DNA from: Paenibacillus dauci
Lineage (GTDB): Bacteria; Bacillota; Bacilli; Paenibacillales; Paenibacillaceae
Direction of reading: 5' to 3'
Length of the DNA stretch: 64,000 nucleotides
Assembly (NCBI RefSeq): GCF_000971985.1
Contig: NZ_KQ040798.1
Location: 735,826 to 799,825 of the forward strand
Part shown: piece by piece, positions 42,311-52,382 of the stretch
Layout: every line of letters begins with the position of its first letter
Numbering within the stretch: the stretch's first letter is position 1
Program-made: the position numbers and the translations under genes
The notes under the pieces: generated by a model
What the model was told of the DNA's origin: nothing
What the model saw: the letters and a program-made list of their open reading frames with translations, nothing else
The model's database searches: none

Positions 42311-45300
42311 TTATAGCTGCGGATCAATGACCGGACGGCGAAGGCGAAGCATATCCGCACTCTCCTGCAATACTCTCTGTAGTTCCGAATTCATCACCGG
42401 CTTACTGACAAAATTATGCATGCCGGCATTCAGGCATCGTTCCCTGTCTTCCTGACGGGCGAATGCCGTTACACCGATAATGATAGGCGTTTGTTCATTA
42501 CTGAAATGTCCACGAATGATTTGTGAAGCTTCCAGTCCATTCATCCCAGGCATCTGCACATCCATAAAAATCAGATCATACGTCTTGTCCAGACAAGCCT
42601 GAACCGCCTCTTCTCCGTTCATAACCAGCTCTGCCGTGTATCCTTCACGATGCAGCATCGACAGCAGTACCCGCTGGTTGGATGGATGGTCCTCAGCGAT
42701 CAGGATGCGCAGTTCCGGTATGTGCTCAGTTGTATCAGAACCGGCTGCTGTTAATAAACGACTTTCGCTCAGGAGAATATCCGGCACTTGATTGGTAGAA
42801 TCATCCATCTGATCAGCAGTCACCGTACCCAGCTTCAGTACAAACCGGAATAAAGCACCCTGGTTTTCGTCGCTAATCACCCCAATACTGCCTTCCATCA
42901 ATTCCACGAGCTTTTTGCAGATCGACAGGCCCAGACCGGTACCGCCATACTTGCGGTTCCAGACTGGATGCAGCTGGGAGAATGGCTGAAATAGCAGATG
43001 CTGCTGATGCAGGGCAATACCGATTCCGCTATCCTGTACTGCAAATTCCAGCCAGATTTCACCGGGGTGATCAGTCTGTCCCTCCGAGCGTTCCAGGGCG
43101 CGAACCGAGACATTGATCTGTCCCTCTTCCGTGAACTTCACGGCATTGCCTACCAGATTGATCAGAATCTGACGGATTCGTCCGGCATCGCCCACGAGTA
43201 CATCCGGTACTTCCGAAGCCACCTCCACGGTAAGCTCTGTTCCTTTCTCGGAAGCCCTTACCCGGAACAGTTCGGCAACAGAATCCAATACTCTTGTTGT
43301 CTCGAACGGTTCGGATTCCAGTGTAAGCATACCGGCTTCCGCCTTGCTGAAATCGAGTATTTCATTTAGCAACTGTAGCAGCGTCTCACTGCTGTTCATC
43401 ACAATTTCCAAATAACTGCGCTGCTGTTCATCCAGCTCCGTATCTGCCAGCAGACCTGTCATGCCCATAATACCGTTCATCGGCGTGCGCAGTTCATGAC
43501 TCATCACCGACAGGAACTCCGATTTGGCACGATCTGCCTTTTCCGCAGATTCCTTGGCACGCAGAATTTCCTTTTCATCCGTAATATCGCGGAACACGAT
43601 CACAGTCCCGCGATATTCACCCTGCTCGTATACCGGTGTTACCCGGTAAGCGGCGAGGAAGCTGGAACCGTCATTTTTCCAGAAAATCGTCTCTTCCACC
43701 TGATGCGGGGTTCCCTGCCGGATCGCCTGAATAATCGGCGACTGCTCGTTCAAGATATCCACATCATAAAGTGCCTGATTCCAGCCATGAGAACTGTATA
43801 ATCCCTGTCCATCCGGCTGCTGCATCACCAATCCCAGCATTTCCGCGCCGGCCCGGTTAATGAAGATACCGTCTCCTTCTGCATCCACACTGAATATGCC
43901 TTCGGAGACCGAATCGAGAATTAGTGCGCGTTCATTGCCCAGCTTCTCGATCTGGCTGATATACTCTTTGAGCCGGGTAGTCTCGGTAATAATCCCGTAT
44001 AATCCAATAACTTCGGTATCCGCCATAATCGGCACATTAATCACATCTGCCGGGAAAAAGGAACCGTCTTTACGCGGTACGGAAATCTCGTAGGTCTGCG
44101 GAACACCTCTTGCTGCCATGCGGGCATGATGCCTGATCTTGCCCAGATCCTCTGCCGAGAAAAAGTTGAAAATCCGTCGCCCGATCAATTCATGCCGGGA
44201 GAAACCGGTAATCTCCTCCAGACTGCTGTTGACCGACAGAAAATGTCCTTTGAGATCCATCGCGCATACGCCGGACGGATTGTTCTCAAACAAAGAACGG
44301 TAGCGATATTCGCTGTCACGCAGCACCATTTCCAGGTATTTGCGCTCTGTGATATCACGAGAGATCGAGGTATAGCCATAGCTGCCTTCCTGCTCATTAT
44401 AGGCATACCGGCTCAGGGTCTCGAACCAGACATAATGGCCCTTTTTGTGCCGATAGCGGAAGATGATCGTATCATGCTGACTGCCTTTGCCCTTGATTTC
44501 TTCCAGAAAACGACGCGCTTTGTCGATATCTTCGGGATGCAGCAGTTCGTAGCAGGAGCTGCCGATCAGCTCTTCCGGTTCATAACCGAGAATAATCATG
44601 CTGGCCGGAGATACATAACGGAAAGTAAACGCCTGATCATCATGATGTCGGGAGATCATATCCAGCGAATTTTCGGTAATCAGACGGTAATTGTGTTCAC
44701 TTTGCCGGAGCTGCTCACTCATCTGGTGACTGGCCGTTACATCCTGTACGATGCCGATAATCTGCAGCGGCGCACCACTGGCCTTGTCGATAATGACTTC
44801 CCAGTAGGCCTGTACGACTTTTTGTACATTGCCAGGCAGTACAATCCGGTACAGGGCTTCCCCGTTAGTACCTTCATGAAGTGCATCCAAAATACATTTC
44901 ATCACCCGCTCGGCATCATCGGGATGAATCGTGGACATATACGAATCAGTATCCAGCTCCACCGGTTTCATTACATTGCCGAAAATACGCCGGATATCTT
45001 TGGAGAAATGAATACGGTTGTTGACCATATCCCAGTCCCAGGCACCGATCTGGGCCAGCTTATGCGCCCGGGAGACAATATCTTCCTGGGCTTTGCGCTT
45101 GGTGACATCCTGCGCAATACTGAGGATTCTCTCCACTTCGCCATTCGCATTATGCATCGTCTGGGTGAATACTTCGATCCACAGATAATGCCCATCTTTG
45201 TGCTTCGCACGGCGGATGAAGGTTTTGCTGTCGTTATACATCAGTCCAGGCTGAAGCATATCTTTGGCATCTTGCTCATGATAATATTCCATCCGTTTGG

Positions 45301-45781
45301 AGTTCATTACTTCATAAGGCTCGTAACCAAGCATTTTTTTTATCGAAGGCGATACATAGTTGATTGTTCCGTCCGGCAAGCTGACCGAGATTACATTGGA
45401 AGCATTGCGGGCGACCATTGTATACAGGTCTTCCTCTTCCCGGTCGGCAATCTCACTGGCATACAGCACCAGATACTCCAGCGGCTGATCCGGTGCATCC
45501 GGATAGCGCGAAGCCTGCAGCGACAGCCAGATAGTCTCCTGATCGCGCCGCATCAGGCGCCGCTCGATTGTATCCTTCTGCTGCTGATACAGCCAGCTAT
45601 CCGCCAGCTGCTGTATATTCAAACATCTTTTTAACTCTTCCTCTTCATAATCCAGTAAACGGCAAAAAGCGGGATTGACCTGCAGACATTCACCTTGAGG
45701 CGAGAAGATCGCAATCCCTTCCGGGATATGCTTATATACATGTGTTAGTAAAGACATGCCTGGTGCAGACGAAATATCCAC
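42311..45781 (-). CDS. Hybrid sensor histidine kinase with six PAS domains
   Basis: 1156 residues from the GTG at 45781, chosen because AGGAGG is 8 nt upstream; an ATG lies 8 codons further in. No membrane segment, so a cytoplasmic sensor. PAS starts can be seen at HIPEGIAIFSP, ARNASNVISVSL, LAQIGAWDWDM, ITENSLDMISR, FENNPSGVCAMD and ILDSVSEGIFSV. Then come HisKA (SVMSHELRTPMNGIMGM), the ATPase (LINLVGNAVKFTEEG, DSGIGI, GTGLGLSI) and a C-terminal receiver (LIAEDHPSNQRVLL, IFMDVQMPGMNG). No output gene is adjacent. Confidence 0.92.
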   Translation of the reverse strand: MDISSAPGMSLLTHVYKHIPEGIAIFSPQGECLQVNPAFCRLLDYEEEELKRCLNIQQLADSWLYQQQKDTIERRLMRRDQETIWLSLQASRYPDAPDQPLEYLVLYASEIADREEEDLYTMVARNASNVISVSLPDGTINYVSPSIKKMLGYEPYEVMNSKRMEYYHEQDAKDMLQPGLMYNDSKTFIRRAKHKDGHYLWIEVFTQTMHNANGEVERILSIAQDVTKRKAQEDIVSRAHKLAQIGAWDWDMVNNRIHFSKDIRRIFGNVMKPVELDTDSYMSTIHPDDAERVMKCILDALHEGTNGEALYRIVLPGNVQKVVQAYWEVIIDKASGAPLQIIGIVQDVTASHQMSEQLRQSEHNYRLITENSLDMISRHHDDQAFTFRYVSPASMIILGYEPEELIGSSCYELLHPEDIDKARRFLEEIKGKGSQHDTIIFRYRHKKGHYVWFETLSRYAYNEQEGSYGYTSISRDITERKYLEMVLRDSEYRYRSLFENNPSGVCAMDLKGHFLSVNSSLEEITGFSRHELIGRRIFNFFSAEDLGKIRHHARMAARGVPQTYEISVPRKDGSFFPADVINVPIMADTEVIGLYGIITETTRLKEYISQIEKLGNERALILDSVSEGIFSVDAEGDGIFINRAGAEMLGLVMQQPDGQGLYSSHGWNQALYDVDILNEQSPIIQAIRQGTPHQVEETIFWKNDGSSFLAAYRVTPVYEQGEYRGTVIVFRDITDEKEILRAKESAEKADRAKSEFLSVMSHELRTPMNGIMGMTGLLADTELDEQQRSYLEIVMNSSETLLQLLNEILDFSKAEAGMLTLESEPFETTRVLDSVAELFRVRASEKGTELTVEVASEVPDVLVGDAGRIRQILINLVGNAVKFTEEGQINVSVRALERSEGQTDHPGEIWLEFAVQDSGIGIALHQQHLLFQPFSQLHPVWNRKYGGTGLGLSICKKLVELMEGSIGVISDENQGALFRFVLKLGTVTADQMDDSTNQVPDILLSESRLLTAAGSDTTEHIPELRILIAEDHPSNQRVLLSMLHREGYTAELVMNGEEAVQACLDKTYDLIFMDVQMPGMNGLEASQIIRGHFSNEQTPIIIGVTAFARQEDRERCLNAGMHNFVSKPVMNSELQRVLQESADMLRLRRPVIDPQL

Positions 45782-45883
45782 GAACCAATCCTCCTTTGAA
45801 TGATATGCCTTGAGTGTAGTGCGTATTTCTTCCGTACAACTGCCTGTGCGGTCAGCTGTTCCAGTATGCCGACAATCCAATAA

Positions 45884-46801
45884 TCAGACTGCCCGGTCCT
45901 TGCAGATTTCACGGAAATTGCACTCTTTGCATTTGCGCGGAGACGGCATCGCGGTGAAATAGCTTTCCGGCTTGGGCCGGTTATAATAATCATCATCCAG
46001 ACAGGAACGCATTTCCTCAATATACCTGCCGATGTTTTGTTCGACTTTGGAGATATCTTCACGAGTTACGCTGTATTCCTTATGCTCTCCGGTGACCAGG
46101 TACTCTACCCGGATCTGTATTTTTTCCAGAGGCATATTGTATTTTTCCTGAACATAGGAGGCGTACAGATACAGCTGATCGGAGAAATCATCTTCGCGGC
46201 CTGTTTTCCAGTCCACAATGACTACTGTACCATCTTCTTTGCGATATAATAAGTCCATTTTGACATAGACTTTGGTATCGAACAGAATCATCGTATCCCA
46301 TTTCTCGATTTCCAGAATATTCACCTTGCTGCCAGTGATTTCCTGCCATGTCTTATTATGATAAAGATGGCTGACACACTCTTCTTGCCGCTGCCTAATT
46401 GTGGCAATACGGCTGTTCAGGGTATCGTCGCCATAATAAATTTCAGACAGCATCATATGATGCTTGGGGTTACGCAACCAGCCTTCCCGATCCTGGGACT
46501 GTACATAGGCGTCGTTAAGCAGCTTGCGTATGGTGGTTAATAGAAATTCGGGCCGTGGAGAGCTTTTGGATTCATCCCATTGCCGCAGCGCCGATTCGCA
46601 CATCCGGTGCGCCAAATCGCCAAACAGCAGATAAAAATTACGCAGCTGTTTCAGCCGATAGGCCTGCACCTGCTCTGGCGAACCCAGCCGTTCATTCCAG
46701 CCGTTATGTGAACCATAATAGTGAAAGTAATATTTACGCAGACATTCATCAAACATATTGGCCCTGGACTGTGAGTAGGACCATTGCGGGTATTGTGCCA
46801 T
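45884..46801 (-). CDS. PD-(D/E)XK nuclease of the RecB/Cas4-like type with probable Fe-S cluster
   Basis: 305 residues. An N-terminal Cys (MFDECLRKYYF) and C-terminal KCKECNFREIC give the four-Cys arrangement of AddB/Cas4-type iron-sulfur nucleases. Nuclease motif VIVDWKTG is preceded by VKMDLLYR (metal Asp). It should act on DNA ends. No CRISPR array or cas1 is nearby, so a repair role is more likely. It ends 103 nt before the hybrid kinase start on the same strand. Confidence 0.88.
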   Translation of the reverse strand: MAQYPQWSYSQSRANMFDECLRKYYFHYYGSHNGWNERLGSPEQVQAYRLKQLRNFYLLFGDLAHRMCESALRQWDESKSSPRPEFLLTTIRKLLNDAYVQSQDREGWLRNPKHHMMLSEIYYGDDTLNSRIATIRQRQEECVSHLYHNKTWQEITGSKVNILEIEKWDTMILFDTKVYVKMDLLYRKEDGTVVIVDWKTGREDDFSDQLYLYASYVQEKYNMPLEKIQIRVEYLVTGEHKEYSVTREDISKVEQNIGRYIEEMRSCLDDDYYNRPKPESYFTAMPSPRKCKECNFREICKDRAV

Positions 46802-47104
46802 GCCAGACAGCCTTTCTGTAGATAATTGTAGATATTTATCGTAATTATACCCATTATACCAGACGTTTTGCGATAACTCTTTAGAGAGTACGATAAAGCG
46901 CTGCTAACAGGTCATACAGCCGCTCCGTATTCATTTTAATGTTATTAATGAAAACCCTTTCATTTTTAATGATATCCATGTATGCTGGGAATAATAGTAC
47001 TAGTAAAATTACCCATATCTATTTTATTACGATATTCTACAACTCATCCAAGCCTGTTACACCAGCACTCTATCCAGCATAAAATGTGAGATTGGAGGTT
47101 ATCG
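46802..47104. promoter_or_regulatory. Divergent intergenic region with a palindromic operator candidate
   Basis: No gene. ATGAAA-ACCC-TTTCAT at 46948-46963 is a perfect 6-bp palindrome; TGAAAACCCTTTCA matches the cre consensus except at the central CG. It lies about 140 nt before the AraC gene of the hexuronate operon, so control by CcpA or a LacI-type protein is possible. Confidence 0.4.
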
Positions 47105-48040
47105 ATGTCTACTTCCTTTATATCACCGGAATGGGGAATCAGCCTGTCTGAGACCATATGCCCGGACGTACAGACGACGGTTAATCTATTGGGAATTCAT
47201 CTGCGTGAGGTTAGCCATGACTGGGAATGCCCGAGTCACAAGCACGACCAGTATGAGATCAATTATGTACTGCAGGGCACCCAGCAAATGAAAGCGGGTA
47301 CACACAGTTATACCCAGCAGGCCGGGGATGTAGTCATCCTTCCGCCGGGTATTCCTCATACCAGCCGGAGTGTCGGCGATCAGTCACTGGTCTATGTATG
47401 CATTCATTTTGAAATGACGGATCGGGTGTTCCTGTCTCTGCTGGAACGTCTGCATCAGCTTGTCTTCCGCAAGGACAGCATGGCTGCACAGCAGATTCAG
47501 CCCTGCATCATGAAGCTTGTGCAGGCTGCCGAGCATGAGAGCGAGCATATGATTACACGACGAATTCGCCTGCAGGCAGCTTCGTTTGAGCTGTTCAGCG
47601 TATTATGGGAGATTTTATTAAATGAAGCTGCACAGGTATCACCTTCGACCTATGCACATATGGAGCTGGCTCATCAGATTGCTGCCCGCCTGCAGGGTAT
47701 TGTAAACCGTAATCCGAGTCAGATCGCCGAGCGTCCCGATTCCCATTACGGAATCGACGATATTGCAGCAGAGCTGGGAATCAGCCCTTCACATTGCAAC
47801 CGGATTTTCCATCAGGTTTTTGCCATCTCGCCGCGCAGCTATCTGTCCAATCTGGTATTGCACAAGTCCAAGCTATTGCTCGCCGATCCACAGATGTCTA
47901 TTCAGGATATTGCGACGACACTCGGCTACCGGGATATCGCCCATTTCAGCCGTCAGTTCAAGCGCTGGTCGGGTATCTCGCCAAGTCACTATCGCAAAAC
48001 CCATCTTCAGATGCGTCAACCTCTGGAGGCAGGTGTATAA
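47105..48040 (+). CDS. AraC-family transcriptional regulator of the hexuronate operon
   Basis: 311 residues. The cupin sensor domain (HKHDQYEINYVLQGTQQMKA, ILPPGIPHTSRS) occupies the N-terminal half. The double helix-turn-helix has DIAAELGISPSHCNRIFHQV and DIATTLGYRDIAHFSRQFKR. GGAGG ribosome binding site. First gene, 65 nt before uxuA, so probably cotranscribed and autoregulating; the inducer may be a uronate. Confidence 0.92.
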   Translation: MSTSFISPEWGISLSETICPDVQTTVNLLGIHLREVSHDWECPSHKHDQYEINYVLQGTQQMKAGTHSYTQQAGDVVILPPGIPHTSRSVGDQSLVYVCIHFEMTDRVFLSLLERLHQLVFRKDSMAAQQIQPCIMKLVQAAEHESEHMITRRIRLQAASFELFSVLWEILLNEAAQVSPSTYAHMELAHQIAARLQGIVNRNPSQIAERPDSHYGIDDIAAELGISPSHCNRIFHQVFAISPRSYLSNLVLHKSKLLLADPQMSIQDIATTLGYRDIAHFSRQFKRWSGISPSHYRKTHLQMRQPLEAGV

Positions 48041-48105
48041 ATAAAACACACAACTGGCTAAGACATCCATGCGCAGCATAATATCAATGATGGAGTGTGA
48101 ACCGT

Positions 48106-49218
48106 ATGAGAATGGTATTTCGCTGGTTCGGTGAGAACAATGACACCATAACATTGGACCAGGTACGTCAGATTCCAGGCGTGGAAGGTATCGTCTGGGC
48201 TCTGCATGATCTTCCCGTGGGCGAAGTCTGGCCGCGGGAACGCGTGCAGGAGATGAAACAACTCAGCGAGCGTTATGGCTTACATATTGAAGTCGTGGAG
48301 AGCGTCAATATCCATGAGGATATTAAGCTGGGACTTCCCAGCCGTGACCGCTATATCGCCAACTACAAGCAGACCATTGAACATCTGGGTGAAGCCGGTG
48401 TCAAAGTGATCTGCTACAACTTTATGCCGATTTTTGACTGGCTCCGTACCGATCTGCACCATCCGCTGCCGGATGGATCGAATTCCTTATTTTACGAGAA
48501 CAGCCGAATCGAGAATATGGATCCCTTTGAGCTGGTAATGCAGATTCAGTCCAACTCTGCACTGACCATGCCTGGCTGGGAGCCAGAGCGTCTCTCCCAT
48601 CTGACCGAGCTGTTTGAGGCATATCAAGGATTTACGGAAGAGGATCTATGGCGTAATGTGCAGTATTTCCTGGATGAGATTATTCCGGTCGCCGAGGCTA
48701 ATGGTATTCAGATGGCCATTCATCCGGATGATCCGCCCTGGTCGATCTTCGGGCTGCCGCGTATTATCCGCAGTCAGGATAATATTCGCAGATTCCTCGG
48801 CATGTATGACAGCAAAGCACACGGAATTACCCTGTGCAGCGGATCGCTCAGTGCCAATCCGGACAATGACATTATCTCTATGATTCATGAATTTGCGGAC
48901 CGGATTCCATTTACACATATCCGTAATGTCAAAGTAGAAGACAATGGCGATTTTCAGGAGACCTCGCATCGTACGATCGATGGAACAGTTGATATTGCCG
49001 GTATTGTGCAGGCTTATCATGAGGAAGGATTCACCGGATATTGCCGACCCGATCATGGACGACATCTCTGGGGCGAACAGTGCCGTCCGGGATACGGATT
49101 GTATGACCGTGCACTTGGCATTATGTATTTATGGGGATTATGGGATTCCCTTCAATATCGCCGGAACCCCTTTCTGACAGCAGCGACCGGACGAAAGGAA
49201 GGGACTGCCGATGAATGA
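48106..49218 (+). CDS. uxuA: Mannonate dehydratase
   Basis: 370 residues from the ATG at 48106 (GGAG 10 nt upstream). N-terminus MRMVFRWFGENNDTITLDQV and GVEGIVWALHDLPVGEVW are diagnostic of UxuA. MAIHPDDPPWSIFGLPRI and YCRPDHGRHLWGE carry metal and substrate ligands. It converts D-mannonate to 2-keto-3-deoxygluconate in glucuronate breakdown. Overlaps the next gene by 8 nt. The kdgK/kdgA genes for the next steps are not in the window. Confidence 0.96.
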   Translation: MRMVFRWFGENNDTITLDQVRQIPGVEGIVWALHDLPVGEVWPRERVQEMKQLSERYGLHIEVVESVNIHEDIKLGLPSRDRYIANYKQTIEHLGEAGVKVICYNFMPIFDWLRTDLHHPLPDGSNSLFYENSRIENMDPFELVMQIQSNSALTMPGWEPERLSHLTELFEAYQGFTEEDLWRNVQYFLDEIIPVAEANGIQMAIHPDDPPWSIFGLPRIIRSQDNIRRFLGMYDSKAHGITLCSGSLSANPDNDIISMIHEFADRIPFTHIRNVKVEDNGDFQETSHRTIDGTVDIAGIVQAYHEEGFTGYCRPDHGRHLWGEQCRPGYGLYDRALGIMYLWGLWDSLQYRRNPFLTAATGRKEGTADE

Positions 49219-50242
49219 ACAGAAACAGCAGACTCCAGGCGGCAATTTGCCGTATGCTTCGGACATACCAATCACGCCCACTGTTCCGGCAGCTCCCTCG
49301 ACCGGTAATTCGCTGGTAGACAAAACACTGCGCGAAGTCATTCACTCGGTAGAAGCCAAGGAACAGGAGCCTCCGACAGCTTCCAGTACCCAGCCTCTGC
49401 CGCTGCATGATGGTCTTCATGGCAAAATAGCCGTCATCACGGGTGGTGCCGGTATCCTATGCCGGGCAATGGCGCTGGAGCTCGCCCATCAAGGCTGTCA
49501 TATTGCTATCCTGAATCGTACCGTGGAGAAAGGTGAACAACTGGCAGAGGAAATTCGCAGTCTGGGTGTGCAGGCAATAGCGGTCGGATGCGATGTAACT
49601 TCCGAAGACAGTGTGATCCTCGCGGAGACAGCGGTTACTACCCAGCTCGGTCCCTGCGATATTCTTATCAATGGGGCTGGCGGCAATCGTCCGGATGCCA
49701 ACACGACCGAAGAAAGCTTCCGCGAAGAGGACCTCAATGACGAGCTGAAGCAGACTTTTTACGATATTCGGATTGACGGGTTCCGGCACGTACTTGATCT
49801 GAATATGACCGGTACGCTGATTCCGACCCAGGTGTTCTCGCGCCATATGATCGACCGTCCAGAAGCGACGATTATTAACATTTCGTCGATGAGTGCTTTT
49901 GCTCCAATGACCAAAGTACCTGCTTACAGTGCTGCCAAAGCGGCAATCAATAACTTTACCCAGTGGCTGGCTGTTCATTTTGCCGATGCGGGTATACGTG
50001 TGAATGCGATTGCTCCCGGTTTCTTTTTGACCGCGCAAAATGAAAAGCTGCTCAAAAATGACGATGGCTCGCTCACTGCGCGGTCCGAGAAGATCCTCGC
50101 CCATACTCCGATGAACCGATTCGGTGTACCTGACGATCTGCTGGGTACGCTGCTCTGGCTCGCCGATGCACGCACCTCGGGATTTGTGACAGGAATTGTG
50201 GTACCGGTGGATGGTGGATTTATGGCTTACTCCGGTGTGTAG
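49211..50242 (+). CDS. SDR-type D-mannonate oxidoreductase (fructuronate reductase-like) with N-terminal extension
   Basis: 343 residues. Rossmann motif VITGGAGILCRAMALELA, NGAGGN, catalytic ISSMSAF and YSAAKAA. Layout and position next to uxuA match YjmF-type fructuronate reductases, which reduce fructuronate to mannonate. Such enzymes normally begin near GKIAVITGG; here about 70 extra residues rich in Pro, Thr and Ser precede it (ITPTVPAAPSTGN), with no signal peptide. GGAAGGGAC ribosome binding site inside uxuA. Confidence 0.9.
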   Translation: MNEQKQQTPGGNLPYASDIPITPTVPAAPSTGNSLVDKTLREVIHSVEAKEQEPPTASSTQPLPLHDGLHGKIAVITGGAGILCRAMALELAHQGCHIAILNRTVEKGEQLAEEIRSLGVQAIAVGCDVTSEDSVILAETAVTTQLGPCDILINGAGGNRPDANTTEESFREEDLNDELKQTFYDIRIDGFRHVLDLNMTGTLIPTQVFSRHMIDRPEATIINISSMSAFAPMTKVPAYSAAKAAINNFTQWLAVHFADAGIRVNAIAPGFFLTAQNEKLLKNDDGSLTARSEKILAHTPMNRFGVPDDLLGTLLWLADARTSGFVTGIVVPVDGGFMAYSGV

Positions 50243-50307
50243 ATAACAGGATCGAAGAGTTATTGGTATTATAGTAGAGTCTTATATATGATTTTATAAA
50301 AGTATAC

Positions 50308-50348
50308 AAAAACGAAGCAGCACCGTTCGCGGGTCTGCTTCGTTCTTT
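50308..50348. terminator. Intrinsic terminator
   Basis: AAAACGAAGCAGC pairs with GTCTGCTTCGTTCTTT around CACCGTTCGCG. Confidence 0.8.
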
Positions 50349-50553
50349 GTATAGGTAATATTCTGTTTTTCATTGGATCGTTTTATCAAGCCAAAAGGTA
50401 GATGGCTCTAGAAAGATATTATCTGTCTGCTACCTTCTTTTATACATGCTTATGCATATTTCTTCTTCCTTTATATGCTTTTACCCAATCGTTAATGCTA
50501 CTTGTATGGTTGATAGAAATGCTGCTCTATAGCTCCATTAACCTGTCTGTCAC

Positions 50554-51855
50554 TTAGGCTTTATTTACAACTACATTCTCCTCTGACGCATATGCTGGAG
50601 ACAATTCTTCGCGGAATGCCGAGCGATATACGAACCCAATCACTACAGCGGCAGTCGTCATTACACCTGCTACCACATACATATCCCGCATCCCATACCG
50701 GTCGGCGATCCAGCTAAGCAGCAGCATGGCAATTGCAAAAGTAAAATTGCTTAGCACGCTGAGAGCAGACATAGCACTTGGTGTCTCGGCTGGTGTCAGA
50801 TTCTGCTGGATCAGTGTACGGCGGATGATGCCGGCAATCTGTACAGGCAGTCCCGATACAGCGAACAGGATCAGCGCCAGCATGGGAACACTGTTAAAGG
50901 CAAAGAAAAAGGTGATCATGACGTAAGCGAGCAGGCTAAACAACATCCACAGATAGGCATTTTTTTGCAGCTTTTTGACACGGGCTACAATAAATACGCC
51001 TCCGGCAATCGAGCCGATAAAGAACACCGTATTCATAAAGCCCCACCAACTGGCGTCCTGATGCAGCACTTCCACGACAAAAGCCAGAATAAATGCGCCG
51101 AGCCAGGCTGCGCCTCCAAGTGTATCGATATTATCAACAATCGCCAGTGTACGAATACGCCGATTGGTAGCGAGAATTTTCCAGCCTTCGGAGAGTTGTT
51201 CTCCATACGATGGCTTGCGAAGCGCCCCCTTTGCGCCAAACGCTTCAGGTGATGCATCAACATTCCCTATCCCTGCAGCGGCATACGGATCACGGATAAA
51301 GGCAGTAAAAAACATCGCCAAAAAGTAACTAACCGACGCGATCCACATCGTCGGAACCGCACCAATCACAGCGACTATCACCCCGCTGAGTGCCCAACCC
51401 GAGCATTTGACTACCTGATCGCTGACAGACATCAGTCCATTGGCTTTCATCAGTCCTTCGTCTTCTGCCAATCTAGGAATTAACGCATTACGGGCAGGAT
51501 CAGTCCACCCATCGAGAAAGGACATTCCGAATACAGCCAGAAAAATAATCGGATACGATACTTCGGGACTCAGCCACAGATAAAAGATCAGTCCGGTAAA
51601 GATAACGAACTGTCCCAACTGTGAACCAATCAGAATAGACGTCAGACGGATACGTGACATGATTAGTGGTGCTACCAATCCACTGACCATTTTGGACAAC
51701 ATCCGGAACAATGGAATAAAAATCGTAGTGAGCAATGAACCACTCGCTGTAAATACCAGCGTTACCAGACTGAGCGTGTACACAATATCCGCAATATTCG
51801 ATACGGTCTGTGTACCCCATAACATATAAAACGATTTTCTTATCAAAAACCCCAT
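50554..51855 (-). CDS. MFS transporter (Mef-like efflux group)
   Basis: 433 residues, 12 helices. FGMSFLDGWTDPARNALIPRL is the helix 4 to loop region typical of PF05977/Mef-type exporters. The central loop (about residues 190-225) is hydrophilic. Start uncertain: ATG 51855 abuts AAAGGG, whereas TTG 51846 is 9 nt from it. Upstream, an AATTTGAAGCGCTTTAAATT-type palindrome suggests specific control. Function probably efflux of a drug or metabolite. Confidence 0.88.
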   Translation of the reverse strand: MGFLIRKSFYMLWGTQTVSNIADIVYTLSLVTLVFTASGSLLTTIFIPLFRMLSKMVSGLVAPLIMSRIRLTSILIGSQLGQFVIFTGLIFYLWLSPEVSYPIIFLAVFGMSFLDGWTDPARNALIPRLAEDEGLMKANGLMSVSDQVVKCSGWALSGVIVAVIGAVPTMWIASVSYFLAMFFTAFIRDPYAAAGIGNVDASPEAFGAKGALRKPSYGEQLSEGWKILATNRRIRTLAIVDNIDTLGGAAWLGAFILAFVVEVLHQDASWWGFMNTVFFIGSIAGGVFIVARVKKLQKNAYLWMLFSLLAYVMITFFFAFNSVPMLALILFAVSGLPVQIAGIIRRTLIQQNLTPAETPSAMSALSVLSNFTFAIAMLLLSWIADRYGMRDMYVVAGVMTTAAVVIGFVYRSAFREELSPAYASEENVVVNKA

Positions 51856-52382
51856 CCCTTTCTGAACAATGCTTGATCTTCTAAATAAATGGATATGTGA
51901 CGGTTTTAAATTTGAAGCGCTTTAAATTAAAGTTAAATATTCAGTCTAAATACACTAGTATGTATGAACATGCAATAGGAATGCTAAATATGTATGGTAT
52001 TAAATTGTTCTAATAGTAATTATATCCATTTAAATTGAATTAAAAATAGTATATGATTTTCTTTTCGCTTTTGTCAATTTTAAGTATCGCATGGATAAAC
52101 CTTGTTGACTAGCCAAAAAGTAAAAATTGTAAACCAATTTCATATACACCTAAATATTATATTAATAGATCGATTGAAATTTATCCATATAATAATAACG
52201 TAATTGCGTATAAATTATCTATTTTAAGTATCTTAAAATCAATCTGTTATCTGCTCTTCGTTTTTTTCACTGATATCTCTTTATTATGAAGAAAAGAACA
52301 AAGCATTCGTTCGCTCTGCTCTTTTCCGAAATAAAAGATCATGTGTCTGTATTTCTTGATTCTGACTCTGTTTCATTATTAT
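51856..52382. other. AT-rich intergenic region with an operator candidate
   Basis: About 525 nt without a gene. AATTTGAAGC and GCTTTAAATT at 51909-51928 form a 20-nt palindrome with one mismatched pair, 54-73 nt upstream of the MFS start, a likely operator. A weak AAAAGA...TCTTTT hairpin near 52290-52326 may end the RNA-repair operon. Confidence 0.5.

Noticed and set aside
44126-45634. Long open frame (502 codons) on the plus strand
   Set aside because: Antisense shadow of the six-PAS hybrid kinase; no start signals and an unnatural composition.
45884-46801. Cas4 of a CRISPR system
   Set aside because: The Cys and nuclease motifs fit the Cas4/AddB superfamily, but there is no repeat array and no other cas gene in the window.
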